A DNA stretch of 64,000 nt from NCBI RefSeq assembly GCF_007004065.1, contig NZ_VFSV01000008.1:62001-126000 (forward strand), given 5' to 3'. The notes beneath the pieces were generated by a model, which saw only the letters and a program-made list of their open reading frames with translations, did not search any database and was not told where the DNA came from. The stretch's first letter is position 1; each line of letters starts with the position of its first letter. Shown here piece after piece: positions 36,078 through 45,673 of the stretch. The stretch is from Palleronia caenipelagi. GTDB lineage: Bacteria; Pseudomonadota; Alphaproteobacteria; Rhodobacterales; Rhodobacteraceae. Made by a program: the position numbers and the translations under genes.

Positions 36078-36394
36078 AACACCCTCAAACCACCAATTCC
36101 GTCTGCAGATCTACCGAGACATGATTAATCCAGCGTAAACCAAAATACGGGTCCGACGGGGCCGAACAGGATGTGCAGCAACAGCCATGGGCCGCGCTTC
36201 ATAATGAACCCAATTGTTCGACTGGTGTCTGCCGGTCACGCAACGCGCAGTCTGGCCGGACCAGGCTCAAGATCGTGCGGCGCACAGACCTGCGGAGCAA
36301 TATTGTTAACAAAGTATTGCTCGCGCGGCGCGACTTCACGTAACACAGTGGTCGCGCCCGGATGGAAGAAACCGGGACAGGGAGGATTTTATTG
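36078..36394. promoter_or_regulatory. 317-base divergent gap between PAS gene and AfuA-like operon
   Basis: No gene is visible. The right half contains the nested palindrome 36295-36322, and a strong AGGGAGGA ribosome binding site lies just before 36395. The left part is relatively A-rich and probably carries the PAS gene promoter. Confidence 0.55.
36295..36322. promoter_or_regulatory. Nested palindrome, candidate operator of the AfuABC-like operon
   Basis: Outer arms GAGCAATA and TATTGCTC are perfect complements. They enclose TTGTTAACAA, itself a perfect 10-base palindrome at 36303-36312. It lies 73 bases before the binding-protein start. The nested symmetry suggests binding of a dimeric repressor or a cruciform-like element rather than a terminator. 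Confidence 0.55.
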
Positions 36395-37426
36395 ATGATA
36401 ACGAAGACAACCGTGAGTGCTATTGCCGTTACGACCAGCCTTTTCGCGACCGGCGCCATGGCCGAGACGTTGAACGTGGTCTGCTCGAACGAGCAGTCCT
36501 GGTGCGATCTGATGGCCCAGAACTTCAAGATCGACACCGGGATCGACACCGCCATCGTGCGCAAATCCACGGGCGAAGTGCTGGCCCAGATCCGCGCCGA
36601 GGCCGGCAACCCGAAGGTTGACGTCTGGTGGGGCGGCACCGGTGATCCGCATCTGATCGCTGCAAACGAAGGGCTCACCGTGGCCTCGGAGGCGGATACC
36701 TCTGAGCAGCATGACTGGTCCCAGAGCATGGCCGAGATGACCGAAGGCAAGGCTATCGGCGTTCATGTGGGTCTCCTCGGGATGCTCTACAACACGGAGG
36801 TTCTGGCCGAGAAAGGCTTGCCTGCCCCGGCTTGCTGGAGCGATCTGACAAAGGCCGACTACAATGGCGAGATCACCGTGGCCAACCCGCAATCCTCGGG
36901 CACGGCCTATACCCAGCTGGCCACGCTGGTGCAGCTCTTCGGCGAGGACGAAGCCTTTGAGATGCTGGCTGCAATCGGCGCCAACGTGAACCAGAACACC
37001 AAATCCGGCTCCGCGCCGGGCAAGATGGCCGCGCGTGGGGAGACCACAATCGCCGTGGGCTTCATGCATGACATGGTGAATCTCAAAAAGCAGGGCTTCC
37101 CGGTCGAAATCGTCTCGCCCTGTGAAGGCACCGGGTACGAAGTAGGCGCCGTCTCCGTCATCAATGGCACGCCGAACATGGATGCCGCAAAGAAATGGGT
37201 CGATTACGTGCTTAGCGCCGATGCCCAGTCACGCGGTCTGGAGGTCGGCGTGTTCAACATCCCGTCGAACACGAACGCTTCCACCGACCCTGACGCCCCC
37301 GACATGAAGGCCGTGAAGCTGATCGACTATGATTTCGCCACCTACGGTTCCTCCGACACCCGCAGCCGTCTGCTGGAGCGCTGGGAGACCGACGTGAAGG
37401 CCAAAGGCGGCAATTTCGAAGAGTAA
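36395..37426 (+). CDS. ABC transporter substrate-binding protein (AfuA/FbpA family)
   Basis: 343 residues from ATG at 36395 after AGGGAGGA. Signal peptide residues 1-23 end at ATGAMA. The body matches the cluster of iron/hexose-phosphate/phosphonate binding proteins (VVCSNEQSWCDLMAQNF, VDVWWGGTGDPHL, LPAPACWSDLTKADYNGE, NIPSNTNAS). The adjacent tyrosine pair that ligates Fe(III) in FbpA is not visible. A sugar-phosphate or other anionic ligand, as for AfuA, is more likely than ferric iron, but the family is often labelled Fe(III). It is first in an operon with a two-domain permease and an ATPase. Confidence 0.82.
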   Translation: MITKTTVSAIAVTTSLFATGAMAETLNVVCSNEQSWCDLMAQNFKIDTGIDTAIVRKSTGEVLAQIRAEAGNPKVDVWWGGTGDPHLIAANEGLTVASEADTSEQHDWSQSMAEMTEGKAIGVHVGLLGMLYNTEVLAEKGLPAPACWSDLTKADYNGEITVANPQSSGTAYTQLATLVQLFGEDEAFEMLAAIGANVNQNTKSGSAPGKMAARGETTIAVGFMHDMVNLKKQGFPVEIVSPCEGTGYEVGAVSVINGTPNMDAAKKWVDYVLSADAQSRGLEVGVFNIPSNTNASTDPDAPDMKAVKLIDYDFATYGSSDTRSRLLERWETDVKAKGGNFEE

Positions 37427-37434
37427 CGACCGAC

Positions 37435-37458
37435 GGCCCGCCTGATGACGGGCGGGCC
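37435..37458 (+). terminator. Hairpin between binding protein and permease
   Basis: GGCCCGCC and GGCGGGCC give a perfect 8-base stem around an 8-base loop, eight bases after the binding-protein stop. There is no T tract. It likely sets higher expression of the binding protein. It also argues against the early in-frame ATG at 37445, which lies in the loop. Confidence 0.6.
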
Positions 37459-37480
37459 TGACGGGATCGGGGACAAGATC

Positions 37481-39637
37481 ATGCGAAGAACGGCGGGGCT
37501 GTGGCTCCTGATCGGGCTTGGTGCCTTTGTGCTCTTGCCCTGGTACGCGACCGGGGGCGGGTTCTGGTCTTTTGGCTGGCTCCCGACGCTGTTTGCAGGT
37601 GACGCCCCGGCGGTTTTGTGGATGGCGGCAGAGCGGCCGTGGCTGATGCTGCCGCTTCTGGGCCTCTTTGGCGCAACGCTCAGCCTCGGGTTCCTCGGCC
37701 ACTCCGTCACGCTGGCCCGCGGGCTGGTGGCAAGCGGGGTGCTGGGTCTTTCAGCCCTTGTCTTCGAGGGGCTGACCATCCTCGGCAATGGCACACGCTT
37801 TGGTCTTTTTGACGGAGCCACACAGCCCGGCATGGGCATGGGGGCGTTTGTCACATCCGCCGCATTGCTGTTCATTCTGACCACCGGCATTTCCGGGCTC
37901 CGACGCGGGCGGGGCGATGCCTTCATCACCGGCATGGTGGGCGCCATCATCGCGCTGGTAGCGGTGTTTGTGTTCTACCCGATGAGCTTCATCCTGATCC
38001 GCGCCTTTGAGCTGAAAGACGGCGCAGGGTTCGGGCTGACGGAATTCCTGCCTCGCTTCTTTGCGCCCGCCAACTGGTCGGTCGCTTGCCTGACCGGCAA
38101 CGGGTCCTGCGGGGTAGCGGTCAACTCGGCGCTGCTCGGCCTCGCGACGGCCACCGGAACGACCCTCTTGGGCCTTGCCTTTGCACTGATTTTCACCCGC
38201 ACCAATTTTCGCGCAAAGAAACTCCTCCGGGTTCTGACAATCCTGCCGATCATCACTCCGCCCTTCGTCATCGGGCTGGTGCTGATCCTGCTGCTGGGCC
38301 GCCAAGGCACCTTCACCGTATTCTTCGCCGACCTCCTGAACATCGAGAAAACCCGATGGCTCTATGGCTTCTGGGGGGTGTGGCTCGCGCAGATGCTGTC
38401 CTTCACCCCCATCGCCTTCCTGGTGCTCATTGGCGTGGTCGAAGGAGTCAGCCCCTCCATGGAGGAAGCCAGCCAGACCCTCGACGCCAATCGCTGGCAA
38501 ACCTTCCGCCATATCAGCCTGCCACTCATGCGCCCGGGTCTCGCCAACGCGTTCCTGCTGGGCTTCATCGAGAGCGTGGCCGATTTCGGCAATCCGCTGG
38601 TGCTGGGGGGCAATTTCAACGTGCTGTCGACGGAGATTTATTTCTCAATCGTCGGCACGGTCGCCGACCCGGCCAAAGCCGCGATTCTGTCGGTGATCCT
38701 GCTGTCTCTAACCCTGACCGCCTTCATCGCCCAACGCACCTGGCTCGGTAAAAAGAACTACGCCACCGTCACGGGCAAGGCCGATAGCGGTCGCCACGCC
38801 GCCCTGAACCCGGCCCTGCGGTGGACCTGCTACCTCGTCGCCATCCCCTGGGCGGCGTTCACGCTGCTCCTTTATGTGCTGATTGTATTTGGCAGCTTCG
38901 TCAAACTCTGGGGATACGATCACACCTTCACGCTGGAGCATTACAAGCGCGCCTTTGGCATCGTCGTCCGGAACGGGGTGCATTTCACCGGCGCCGCCTG
39001 GGACAGCTACATGACGACGCTCACTATCGCCGGGATCGCCGCGCCGCTGACCGCTGCGGTGGGCCTCGCCACAGCCTACCTGCTGGTGCGGCAGAAGTTC
39101 TTTGGCAAGGACGCTTTCGAGTTCTCGACCATGCTCTCCTTTGCCATCCCCGGAACGGTGATTGGCGTGGCCTATGTGATGGCCTTCAACTTCCCGCCCA
39201 TCGAGCTGACCGCGACCGGGCTGATCCTCGTCATCGTGTTTATCTTCCGCAACATGCCAGTGGGGGTGCGCGGCGGGATCGCGGCCATGAGCCAGCTCGA
39301 CAAATCCCTCGACGAGGCGTCCATCACCCTCGGGGCGAATTCCGCCACCACACTACGCCGGGTCATCCTCCCGCTCATGGGGCCTGCGATCCTCGCCGCG
39401 CTAACCTATAGCTTTGTCCGGGCGATCACCTCAGTCTCGGCGGTGATCTTCCTCGTTTCGGCGCGTTACAATATGGCCACCTCCTTCATCGTGGGACGGG
39501 TGGAGAACGGGGAATACGGCATCGCCATCGCCTATTCCGCCGTGCTCATCGTCACGATGCTGCTGGCCATTCTCACCCTGCAACTGATCATCGGCCGCCG
39601 CCGTCTGCGCCGCGCGGACCGGGTGGAAACCGCGTGA
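37481..39637 (+). CDS. ABC transporter permease with two fused membrane domains (AfuB/FbpB type)
   Basis: 718 residues from ATG at 37481. Two copies of the binding-protein-dependent permease domain are present, each with a coupling loop (MEEASQTLDANRWQTFRHIS and LDEASITLGANSATTLRRVI). About four extra hydrophobic segments at the N-terminus (residues 1-165) make it longer than the roughly 550 residues of plain FbpB and similar to the larger AfuB type. It works with the ATPase that starts 11 bases after its stop. Confidence 0.87.
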   Translation: MRRTAGLWLLIGLGAFVLLPWYATGGGFWSFGWLPTLFAGDAPAVLWMAAERPWLMLPLLGLFGATLSLGFLGHSVTLARGLVASGVLGLSALVFEGLTILGNGTRFGLFDGATQPGMGMGAFVTSAALLFILTTGISGLRRGRGDAFITGMVGAIIALVAVFVFYPMSFILIRAFELKDGAGFGLTEFLPRFFAPANWSVACLTGNGSCGVAVNSALLGLATATGTTLLGLAFALIFTRTNFRAKKLLRVLTILPIITPPFVIGLVLILLLGRQGTFTVFFADLLNIEKTRWLYGFWGVWLAQMLSFTPIAFLVLIGVVEGVSPSMEEASQTLDANRWQTFRHISLPLMRPGLANAFLLGFIESVADFGNPLVLGGNFNVLSTEIYFSIVGTVADPAKAAILSVILLSLTLTAFIAQRTWLGKKNYATVTGKADSGRHAALNPALRWTCYLVAIPWAAFTLLLYVLIVFGSFVKLWGYDHTFTLEHYKRAFGIVVRNGVHFTGAAWDSYMTTLTIAGIAAPLTAAVGLATAYLLVRQKFFGKDAFEFSTMLSFAIPGTVIGVAYVMAFNFPPIELTATGLILVIVFIFRNMPVGVRGGIAAMSQLDKSLDEASITLGANSATTLRRVILPLMGPAILAALTYSFVRAITSVSAVIFLVSARYNMATSFIVGRVENGEYGIAIAYSAVLIVTMLLAILTLQLIIGRRRLRRADRVETA

Positions 39638-39648
39638 AGGAAGCTTCG

Positions 39649-40704
39649 ATGACAAAAGGTGCTGTTCGATTTGAGGCCGTGACCAAGATGTTCGGGGACG
39701 TGGTGGCGTTAAAGCCCCTCTCCCTCGATATCGCCCCGGGCACGCTGGTGACGCTGTTGGGGCCCTCGGGCTGCGGCAAGACCACCACCCTGCGCCTCAT
39801 CGCGGGGCTCGAGAGCGCCACGAGCGGGCGCATCCTGATCGGTGGCGAGGATGTGACTCATCTCTCGGCCACCTATCGGAAGGTCTCGATGGTGTTTCAG
39901 TCCTACGCCCTCTTCCCCCACATGACCGTGCGGGAGAATGTGGCCTACGGTCTGACGGTGACGAAGACACCCAGGGCCGAGGCCCATGCCCGCGCCGAAG
40001 AGGGTCTTGCCATGGTCGGGCTCAAGGGCTTCGGCGACCGTCTGCCCTCGGAGCTGTCGGGCGGCCAGCAACAACGCGTGGCCGTGGCCCGCGCCATCGT
40101 GCTGGAGCCTGAGGTGCTGCTGCTGGACGAGCCGCTGTCGAATCTCGACGCAAAGCTGCGCCGCCACGTGCGCGAGGAGATCCGCGAGATCCAGCAGCGC
40201 CTCGGCCTGACGGCGGTCTATGTGACCCACGATCAGGAAGAGGCCATGGCCGTCTCTAACCGGATCATCGTTATGCGCAACGCCGAGATCGCACAGGAAG
40301 GCACGCCCTTTGAGCTCTACGACCGCCCCGCCTCGGCCTTCATCGCGGATTTCATCGGGGACGCGAACCTGATCGGCGTGGAGGTAACACGGACAGGTGC
40401 CGAAACCGAGATCCTGGTGAATGACACACGCATCACCCTGCCTCTGGCCCATGACAAGACCGGCCCGGCGCAGATGGTTCTGCGTCCCCATCAGGTCCAA
40501 CTCAGCCCCGAGCCGGTGCCGGGCAGCTTTGCCGCGGAAATCAGCTATGCCGCCTGGCTCGGCAATGTGATCCAGTACACGCTGGCTACGCCAGTCGGTC
40601 CGCTCTTTGTCCTCAGCCCGCCGGTCGCACACCCCTTTGCCCACGGCGATACGGTCCACGTGAACTTCCGCCCCGAAGACGTGCGCCTCGTCCGCACGGC
40701 TTGA
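39649..40704 (+). CDS. ABC transporter ATP-binding protein (AfuC/FbpC/PotA type)
   Basis: 351 residues from ATG at 39649, with GAAGGAAG upstream. Walker A GPSGCGKTTTLR, Q-loop VFQSYALFPHM, signature LSGGQQQRVAVARAI, Walker B VLLLDEPLSNLDAKL, H-loop VYVTHDQEEA, and a C-terminal TOBE region (AAWLGNVIQYTL, VHVNFRPEDVRLV). The TOBE type is shared by iron, polyamine, thiamine and sugar-phosphate importers, so it does not settle the substrate. Confidence 0.9.
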   Translation: MTKGAVRFEAVTKMFGDVVALKPLSLDIAPGTLVTLLGPSGCGKTTTLRLIAGLESATSGRILIGGEDVTHLSATYRKVSMVFQSYALFPHMTVRENVAYGLTVTKTPRAEAHARAEEGLAMVGLKGFGDRLPSELSGGQQQRVAVARAIVLEPEVLLLDEPLSNLDAKLRRHVREEIREIQQRLGLTAVYVTHDQEEAMAVSNRIIVMRNAEIAQEGTPFELYDRPASAFIADFIGDANLIGVEVTRTGAETEILVNDTRITLPLAHDKTGPAQMVLRPHQVQLSPEPVPGSFAAEISYAAWLGNVIQYTLATPVGPLFVLSPPVAHPFAHGDTVHVNFRPEDVRLVRTA

Positions 40705-41028
40705 CCGATCCTGACCGCGTTGTCAGGCGTGGCTTGTCGCTGCGAATCAGATGTCCGGTCCCATGCCTTGGGTTGAACAGACAGTTTCCACCCTCGGGTT
40801 GTCGCCCGGCTTCCGCGCAGCGCTGCCCCATGGGCACCGTTCTGTCTTGAAAAGAGGGGTCGATAGCGGCATGTTCGGGTTGCGGACTGGCGATAGCGTC
40901 GCCGGCGCCTCACCCAAGGTGCTCCGCAATCAATCTCCTGAACGCCGGGACGTTTTCATGTCGCCTCCCGGCCTGATGGAGACAGTCCCTCTCCGGCCGG
41001 ACCGCATTCGGATCGGAGGAGCCTGTTC
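40705..41028. other. 324-base gap between transporter operon and creatinase
   Basis: No convincing gene. A weak hairpin at 40710-40727 (CCTGAC / GTCAGG, six-base loop) just after the ATPase stop may end that operon. The rest should hold the creatinase promoter. GGAGGAG lies just before ATG 41029. Short open frames here lack start signals and coding character. Confidence 0.5.
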
Positions 41029-42243
41029 ATGGCCGAAACACAACAGCGCCCGGAATTCTACCGGTTTCATCAGGGTGAGAAGATCTTGCCCTTTGCCGAT
41101 GATGAGTATGAGTCCCGGTTGGCAATCCTGCGGCGATCCATGGCAGATCACGGCGTGGATGCCTGCCTGTTCACCTCAATGCACTGCGTCGCCTATTATA
41201 GCGGATTTCTCTACTGCGCGTTCGGCCGCCCCTATGCACTGGTGGTGACGGCTTCGGAGAGCGTTACCTTCAGCGCCGGGATCGACGCAGCCCAGCCGTG
41301 GCGCCGTTGCCATGGCGACAACATCACCTACACCGACTGGCAGCGGAACAATTATTGGCGCGCCATCGTCTCGGTGACCGGGACGGGCAAGACCATCGGT
41401 TTTGAGAGCGACCACCTGACCCTGACCCAGAAGGCGCTGCTTGACACGTTTCTGAGCCCCGCCGCGACCGTAGACATGGCTCCGGTCTCCATGCGTCAGC
41501 GGATGCACAAATCCCCGGCCGAGATCGCGTTGATCCGGGCGGGGGCTGAGGTGGCGGATGTCGGCGGTTATGCCATCCGCGACGCGATCAGCGCCGGCCA
41601 GCGTGAGATTGATATCGCCATGGCGGGCCGGGACGCGATGGAGCTGGAGATTGCCCGCCGATATCCCGACGCGGAATATCGCGATACATGGGTCTGGTTT
41701 CAGTCGGGGATCAACACAGATGGCGCCCATAACCCGGTCACCGGGCGACGCCTCGAAAAAGGCGACATCCTGAGCCTGAACTGTTTTCCGATGATCAGCG
41801 GCTATTATACGGCCCTCGAACGCACGCTGTTCATCGGGACGGTCGATCCCGACAGCTTGCGGATCTGGGAAGCCAATGTCGCGGCTCATGAATTCGGTAT
41901 GAGCCTGCTCCGCCCCGGTGTGAGCTGCGCGGAGGTGACCGGGGAGATCAACCGCTTCTTCGCAGAGCGCGATCTGCTGCAATACCGGACCTTCGGCTAC
42001 GGACACTCTTTTGGTGTGCTGTCGCATTACTATGGGCGCGAAGCCGGGCTGGAACTTCGGGAGGATATCGACACGGTGCTTGAGCCGGGCATGGTGATCT
42101 CGATGGAGCCGATGTTGACCATCCCTGACGGTCAACCCGGCGCAGGCGGATACCGGGAGCATGACATTCTTGTCATCACAGAAGACGGCGCAGAAAACAT
42201 CACCGGCTATCCCTATGGTCCGGACTTCAACGTGGTCGGTTGA
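41029..42243 (+). CDS. Creatinase (creatine amidinohydrolase)
   Basis: 404 residues, a pita-bread fold M24 protein closely like Pseudomonas creatinase as I remember it: FTSMHCVAYYSGFLYCAFGRPYALVV, TYTDWQRNNYWRAI, WFQSGINTDGAHNPVT (catalytic His), LSLNCFPMISGYYTALERTLF, YGHSFGVLSHYYGREAGLEL and GAGGYREHDILVI. Like creatinase, and unlike the aminopeptidases, it lacks the full metal-ligand set. It would convert creatine to sarcosine and urea. No sarcosine oxidase or urease gene is present in the window. The strong GGAGGAG site sets the start. Confidence 0.9.
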   Translation: MAETQQRPEFYRFHQGEKILPFADDEYESRLAILRRSMADHGVDACLFTSMHCVAYYSGFLYCAFGRPYALVVTASESVTFSAGIDAAQPWRRCHGDNITYTDWQRNNYWRAIVSVTGTGKTIGFESDHLTLTQKALLDTFLSPAATVDMAPVSMRQRMHKSPAEIALIRAGAEVADVGGYAIRDAISAGQREIDIAMAGRDAMELEIARRYPDAEYRDTWVWFQSGINTDGAHNPVTGRRLEKGDILSLNCFPMISGYYTALERTLFIGTVDPDSLRIWEANVAAHEFGMSLLRPGVSCAEVTGEINRFFAERDLLQYRTFGYGHSFGVLSHYYGREAGLELREDIDTVLEPGMVISMEPMLTIPDGQPGAGGYREHDILVITEDGAENITGYPYGPDFNVVG

Positions 42244-42354
42244 GCGCCGGGGGCAGGACAAACGTCAAGGTACTTAGTGCTTTGATATGTCTTGCCATTT
42301 CATCCCTGTGGCGTGAAGGTGGACGGTGATCCATCTCATCGGGGGCGACCGTGG

Positions 42355-43407
42355 TCAGGGTGCGTCTTTCAAGCGGAGGTCGACCCAGACCGGACGATGC
42401 GGAGGCAGATCGTCGAGGCCGTCCACGCCCCAGACAACCCCGCTCCCGTCCACGTGCAGACCCGCGGATGGCAGCACGTAGCTGAGCCGCAGATTGCCCG
42501 GCGGCATATCGTAGGCGGCAGTGTCGAGGGCCGGGTCCCCGCTATGTTGCGGGTCCGCCTCCTGCGCTGCCCCCGTACTGCGGGGCTGTGGATCCTGAAG
42601 GCGCGAGTCGCTCAGGAGCGCGTTCAACGCGTCCCGTCGGCCCTCGCCATCGAGCGGGTCCACATTGGCGAGGCCCAGAATAACGTATGGCGGCTCTGGC
42701 GCGGGCAGCTCCAACACACCGTCGAGTAGCCTCATCCACAGCGCCGCCTCGTCATTGGCGCGGCGGCCATTGCGGTCTTCGGGGCCGTCAAAGACCGGTG
42801 GAGTGGCAGCCCACGTCAACAGCGTCAGGCGCGTGTCACCGACGACCACCGGCAGAACCCAATGCGCCACCGAGGAGAGGCGCTGGACCTCTGTCGCGTA
42901 CCCCAGCTCCGGGGGTATCCCACCCGGCAGATCACGCCACAGCAGGGCCGAGAGGTCAGTGACCCCCCCCAGGTCAAAGGGGTAGCGAGACAGCACCGCC
43001 ATTCCATGCGCTCCGGCAAATCGCCCGTAGCCCTGCGCGTCTCGCGGGCCATTCAACTGCCCGTCCCCGTCCAGATCGAGGCCCGTCCGCATACCGCTAT
43101 TGGGCAGGGCGGAGAACAGGTGCGGGTAGTCCAACCCATTCGACCTCAGACGATCGGCCAGCGCGCCGAGCGTTGCCTGCCCGGCGTCATAATCGATGTC
43201 CTGCAGCACAAGAATATCGGCGCGTGTCGCGAGGATCAGGGCCAGCGCCGCTTCGATCCGGGCGTCCTCACCGCGCATCAGGTCGCGCAACAAAAGACCG
43301 GGCCCCCTCGCGGAGATCCCGGTCTTGAAAGTCGCGACGCGAACCGTCTCCGCCCCGAGCGGCCCCGCGAGGAGGCAAAGCCCGAGGAGGAGGACGGCGC
43401 GGATCAC
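42355..43407 (-). CDS. Exported endonuclease/exonuclease/phosphatase-fold protein
   Basis: 350 residues from GTG at 43407, overlapping the leuD stop (GTGA). Signal peptide [19 protein letters not shown]. The fold is indicated by VRVATFKTG at the start, [10 protein letters not shown] (Glu of the usual LQE replaced by Asp), [24 protein letters not shown] and [25 protein letters not shown] (His near the end). The usual N-A-D ending GDFN is changed to LANVD. It may cleave a phosphodiester in the periplasm. It sits at the end of the leuC-leuD transcript. Confidence 0.75.
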   Translation of the reverse strand: MIRAVLLLGLCLLAGPLGAETVRVATFKTGISARGPGLLLRDLMRGEDARIEAALALILATRADILVLQDIDYDAGQATLGALADRLRSNGLDYPHLFSALPNSGMRTGLDLDGDGQLNGPRDAQGYGRFAGAHGMAVLSRYPFDLGGVTDLSALLWRDLPGGIPPELGYATEVQRLSSVAHWVLPVVVGDTRLTLLTWAATPPVFDGPEDRNGRRANDEAALWMRLLDGVLELPAPEPPYVILGLANVDPLDGEGRRDALNALLSDSRLQDPQPRSTGAAQEADPQHSGDPALDTAAYDMPPGNLRLSYVLPSAGLHVDGSGVVWGVDGLDDLPPHRPVWVDLRLKDAP

Positions 43408-44009
43408 ACCCAGGGGCGCGCCTGGCTGGCCTGCGCCTCAAAGCTGTCGATGGCTGCGCCCTTTTCCAGCGTCAGACCGATATCGTCGAGACCTTCGAGC
43501 AGGCAGTGCTTGCGGAACGGATCGACCTCAAAGGAGATCTCGATACCGTCCGACGCGGTGATGGTCTGGTTCTCCAGATCCACGGTCATCCGGGCGTTCT
43601 GGCCCTTTTCGGCGTCTGACATCAGCAGGTCCACCTGCTCCTGCGGCAGGACGATGGGCAGGATGCCGTTCTTGAAGCAGTTGTTGAAGAAGATATCGGC
43701 AAAGCTCGGCGCGATGACGCAACGGATGCCGAAATCCTTGATCGCCCAGGGGGCGTGCTCCCGCGACGAGCCACAGCCGAAATTCTCGCCCGCCACGAGG
43801 ATCTCGGTCTCGCGATAGGCGGGCTTGTTCAGCACGAAATCGGCGATCTCGTTGCCCTCGCGATCATAGCGCATCTCGTCAAAGAGGTTCACGCCAAGAC
43901 CCGAACGCTTGATCGTCTTCAGGAACTGCTTGGGAATGATCATGTCGGTATCGACATTGACCAAAGGCATAGGCGCCGCAACGCCGGTGAGAGTGGTGAA
44001 TTTTTCCAT
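43404..44009 (-). CDS. leuD: 3-isopropylmalate dehydratase small subunit
   Basis: 201 residues, the normal length. Motifs are [14 protein letters not shown], the swivel-domain signature [17 protein letters not shown], and [17 protein letters not shown]. Together with LeuC it isomerises 2- to 3-isopropylmalate in leucine synthesis. It follows leuC after 15 bases. Confidence 0.97.
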   Translation of the reverse strand: MEKFTTLTGVAAPMPLVNVDTDMIIPKQFLKTIKRSGLGVNLFDEMRYDREGNEIADFVLNKPAYRETEILVAGENFGCGSSREHAPWAIKDFGIRCVIAPSFADIFFNNCFKNGILPIVLPQEQVDLLMSDAEKGQNARMTVDLENQTITASDGIEISFEVDPFRKHCLLEGLDDIGLTLEKGAAIDSFEAQASQARPWV

Positions 44010-44024
44010 GGTCTCTGTTCCCTC

Positions 44025-45446
44025 TCAGGCGGCTTCGGTCGCGGACAGCTCGCGCACGTCGGTGATTTTCCCGGTCACGGCGGCCGCGGCGGCCATGGCG
44101 GGGCTCATGAGGTGGGTGCGGCCTTTGTAGCCCTGACGGCCCTCGAAGTTCCGGTTCGAGGTGGCGGCGCAGCGTTCGCCGGGTGCGAGCTGGTCGGGGT
44201 TCATGGCGAGGCACATGGAGCACCCGGCCAGACGCCATTCGAAACCGGCCTCACGGAAGATGTCGGCCAGACCTTCTTCCTCGGCCTGTGCGCGGACAAG
44301 ACCCGAGCCGGGGACGACCATGGCGCGCATGCCGTCCTTGACCTTACGGCCCTTCAGGATCTCGGCGGCGGCGCGCAGATCCTCGATCCGGCCATTGGTG
44401 CAGGAGCCGATAAAGACCGTGTCGATCTCGATATCGGTCAGCGGCATCCCGGCGGTCAGGCCCATGTAGTCGAGCGAACGGGCAGCGGCCTCACGCTTGC
44501 CCCCGGAGAAGCTCTCGGGCGCGGGAACGGTCGCGTTGATCGGCAGAGCGTCCTCGGGCGAAGTGCCCCAGGTGACGGTCGGTGCGATGTCTTCGCCCTT
44601 TAGCGTCACGACCTTGTCCCAATGGGCATCGTCGTCGGAATAGAGGGTCTTCCACCAGTTGAGCGCGGCTTCCCACTGGGCGCCTTTGGGGGCGTGAGGA
44701 CGGCCCTGCACATAGTCGAAGGTCTTCTGATCCGGCGCAATCAGGCCAGCGCGGGCGCCGCCTTCGATGGCCATGTTGCAGATGGTCATCCGGCCCTCCA
44801 TCGAAAGGTCCCGGATCGCCTCGCCGCAATATTCGATCACGTAGCCGGTGCCGCCGGCGGTGCCGGTCTCGGCGATGATCGACAGGACGATATCCTTGGC
44901 GGTGACGCCCGGCGAAAGCTTGCCGGTGATCTCCACCTTCATGTTCTTCGACTTCTTCTGGATCAGCGTCTGGGTGGCCAGAACGTGCTCGACCTCGGAC
45001 GTGCCGATGCCATGGGCCAGCGCACCGAACGCCCCGTGGGTGGCGGTGTGGCTGTCACCGCAGACGACGGTCATGCCAGGCAGCGTCCAGCCCTGCTCGG
45101 GGCCGACGATATGGACGATACCCTGACGGACGTCGCTGACCGGATAGTAGTGGATGCCGAAATCCTTGGCGTTCTTGTCGAGGGCGGCGACCTGAATGGC
45201 GCTGTCCTCGGTCATGTTTGCCGGATCCTCGCGGCCCGGGGTGGTGGGCACGTTGTGATCGGGCACGGCGATGGTCTGATCGGGACGGCGGACCTTGCGG
45301 CCCGACATGCGCAGCCCTTCAAAGGCCTGCGGGCTCGTCACCTCATGGACGAGGTGGCGGTCGATATAGAGGAGCGACGTGCCGTCTTCGGCCTCATGCA
45401 CGAGATGCGCATCCCAGATCTTGTCATAGAGTGTCTTGCCAGCCAT
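44025..45446 (-). CDS. leuC: 3-isopropylmalate dehydratase large subunit
   Basis: 473 residues, an aconitase-family protein. The [4Fe-4S] cysteines lie in IGSCTNGR and [45 protein letters not shown] and RNFEGRQG are also present. Ribosome binding site AAGGAGA. The 227 bases upstream contain only a possible 31-codon frame and no obvious leucine-rich leader. Confidence 0.97.
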   Translation of the reverse strand: MAGKTLYDKIWDAHLVHEAEDGTSLLYIDRHLVHEVTSPQAFEGLRMSGRKVRRPDQTIAVPDHNVPTTPGREDPANMTEDSAIQVAALDKNAKDFGIHYYPVSDVRQGIVHIVGPEQGWTLPGMTVVCGDSHTATHGAFGALAHGIGTSEVEHVLATQTLIQKKSKNMKVEITGKLSPGVTAKDIVLSIIAETGTAGGTGYVIEYCGEAIRDLSMEGRMTICNMAIEGGARAGLIAPDQKTFDYVQGRPHAPKGAQWEAALNWWKTLYSDDDAHWDKVVTLKGEDIAPTVTWGTSPEDALPINATVPAPESFSGGKREAAARSLDYMGLTAGMPLTDIEIDTVFIGSCTNGRIEDLRAAAEILKGRKVKDGMRAMVVPGSGLVRAQAEEEGLADIFREAGFEWRLAGCSMCLAMNPDQLAPGERCAATSNRNFEGRQGYKGRTHLMSPAMAAAAAVTGKITDVRELSATEAA

Positions 45447-45497
45447 GGCGGGTCTCCTTCAGGAGAAAATGTAACGGGTCTTGATGGGGTGACGGGT

Positions 45498-45593
45498 TCA
45501 GGCCGCGCGAAGTCGCGCGAGGACCGACCGTGTGTCGCCCTCAAAGCGCTCGGTCAGCCGTGCGTGGTCGCTCATATCGAGTCTGAACATCAT
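45498..45593 (-). CDS. Possible 31-residue upstream peptide of leuC
   Basis: An open frame starts at ATG 45593 (MMFRLDMSDHARLTERFEG... ending RLRAA). It ends 51 bases before leuC, and a GC inverted repeat covers its last codons (45504-45519). There is no clear ribosome binding site, and leucine codons are not clustered as in a classical leu leader. It could be a small protein or chance. Confidence 0.22.
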   Translation of the reverse strand: MMFRLDMSDHARLTERFEGDTRSVLARLRAA

Positions 45594-45673
45594 GGCGGTG
45601 ATACATAGCCCAAAGCGGCGCGAAAGAGAAGACAGAAGCTTGCCCTGCCGCAGCGATGCCCCATGATCCCTGT

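Noticed and set aside
36395-37426. Ferric-iron-binding protein FbpA
   Set aside because: The overall family fits, but the paired tyrosines that bind iron are not visible, so the iron label was not adopted.
45504-45519. Leucine attenuator upstream of leuC
   Set aside because: The GC repeat has no T tract and no alternative pairing I can see, and the small upstream frame has no run of leucine codons.
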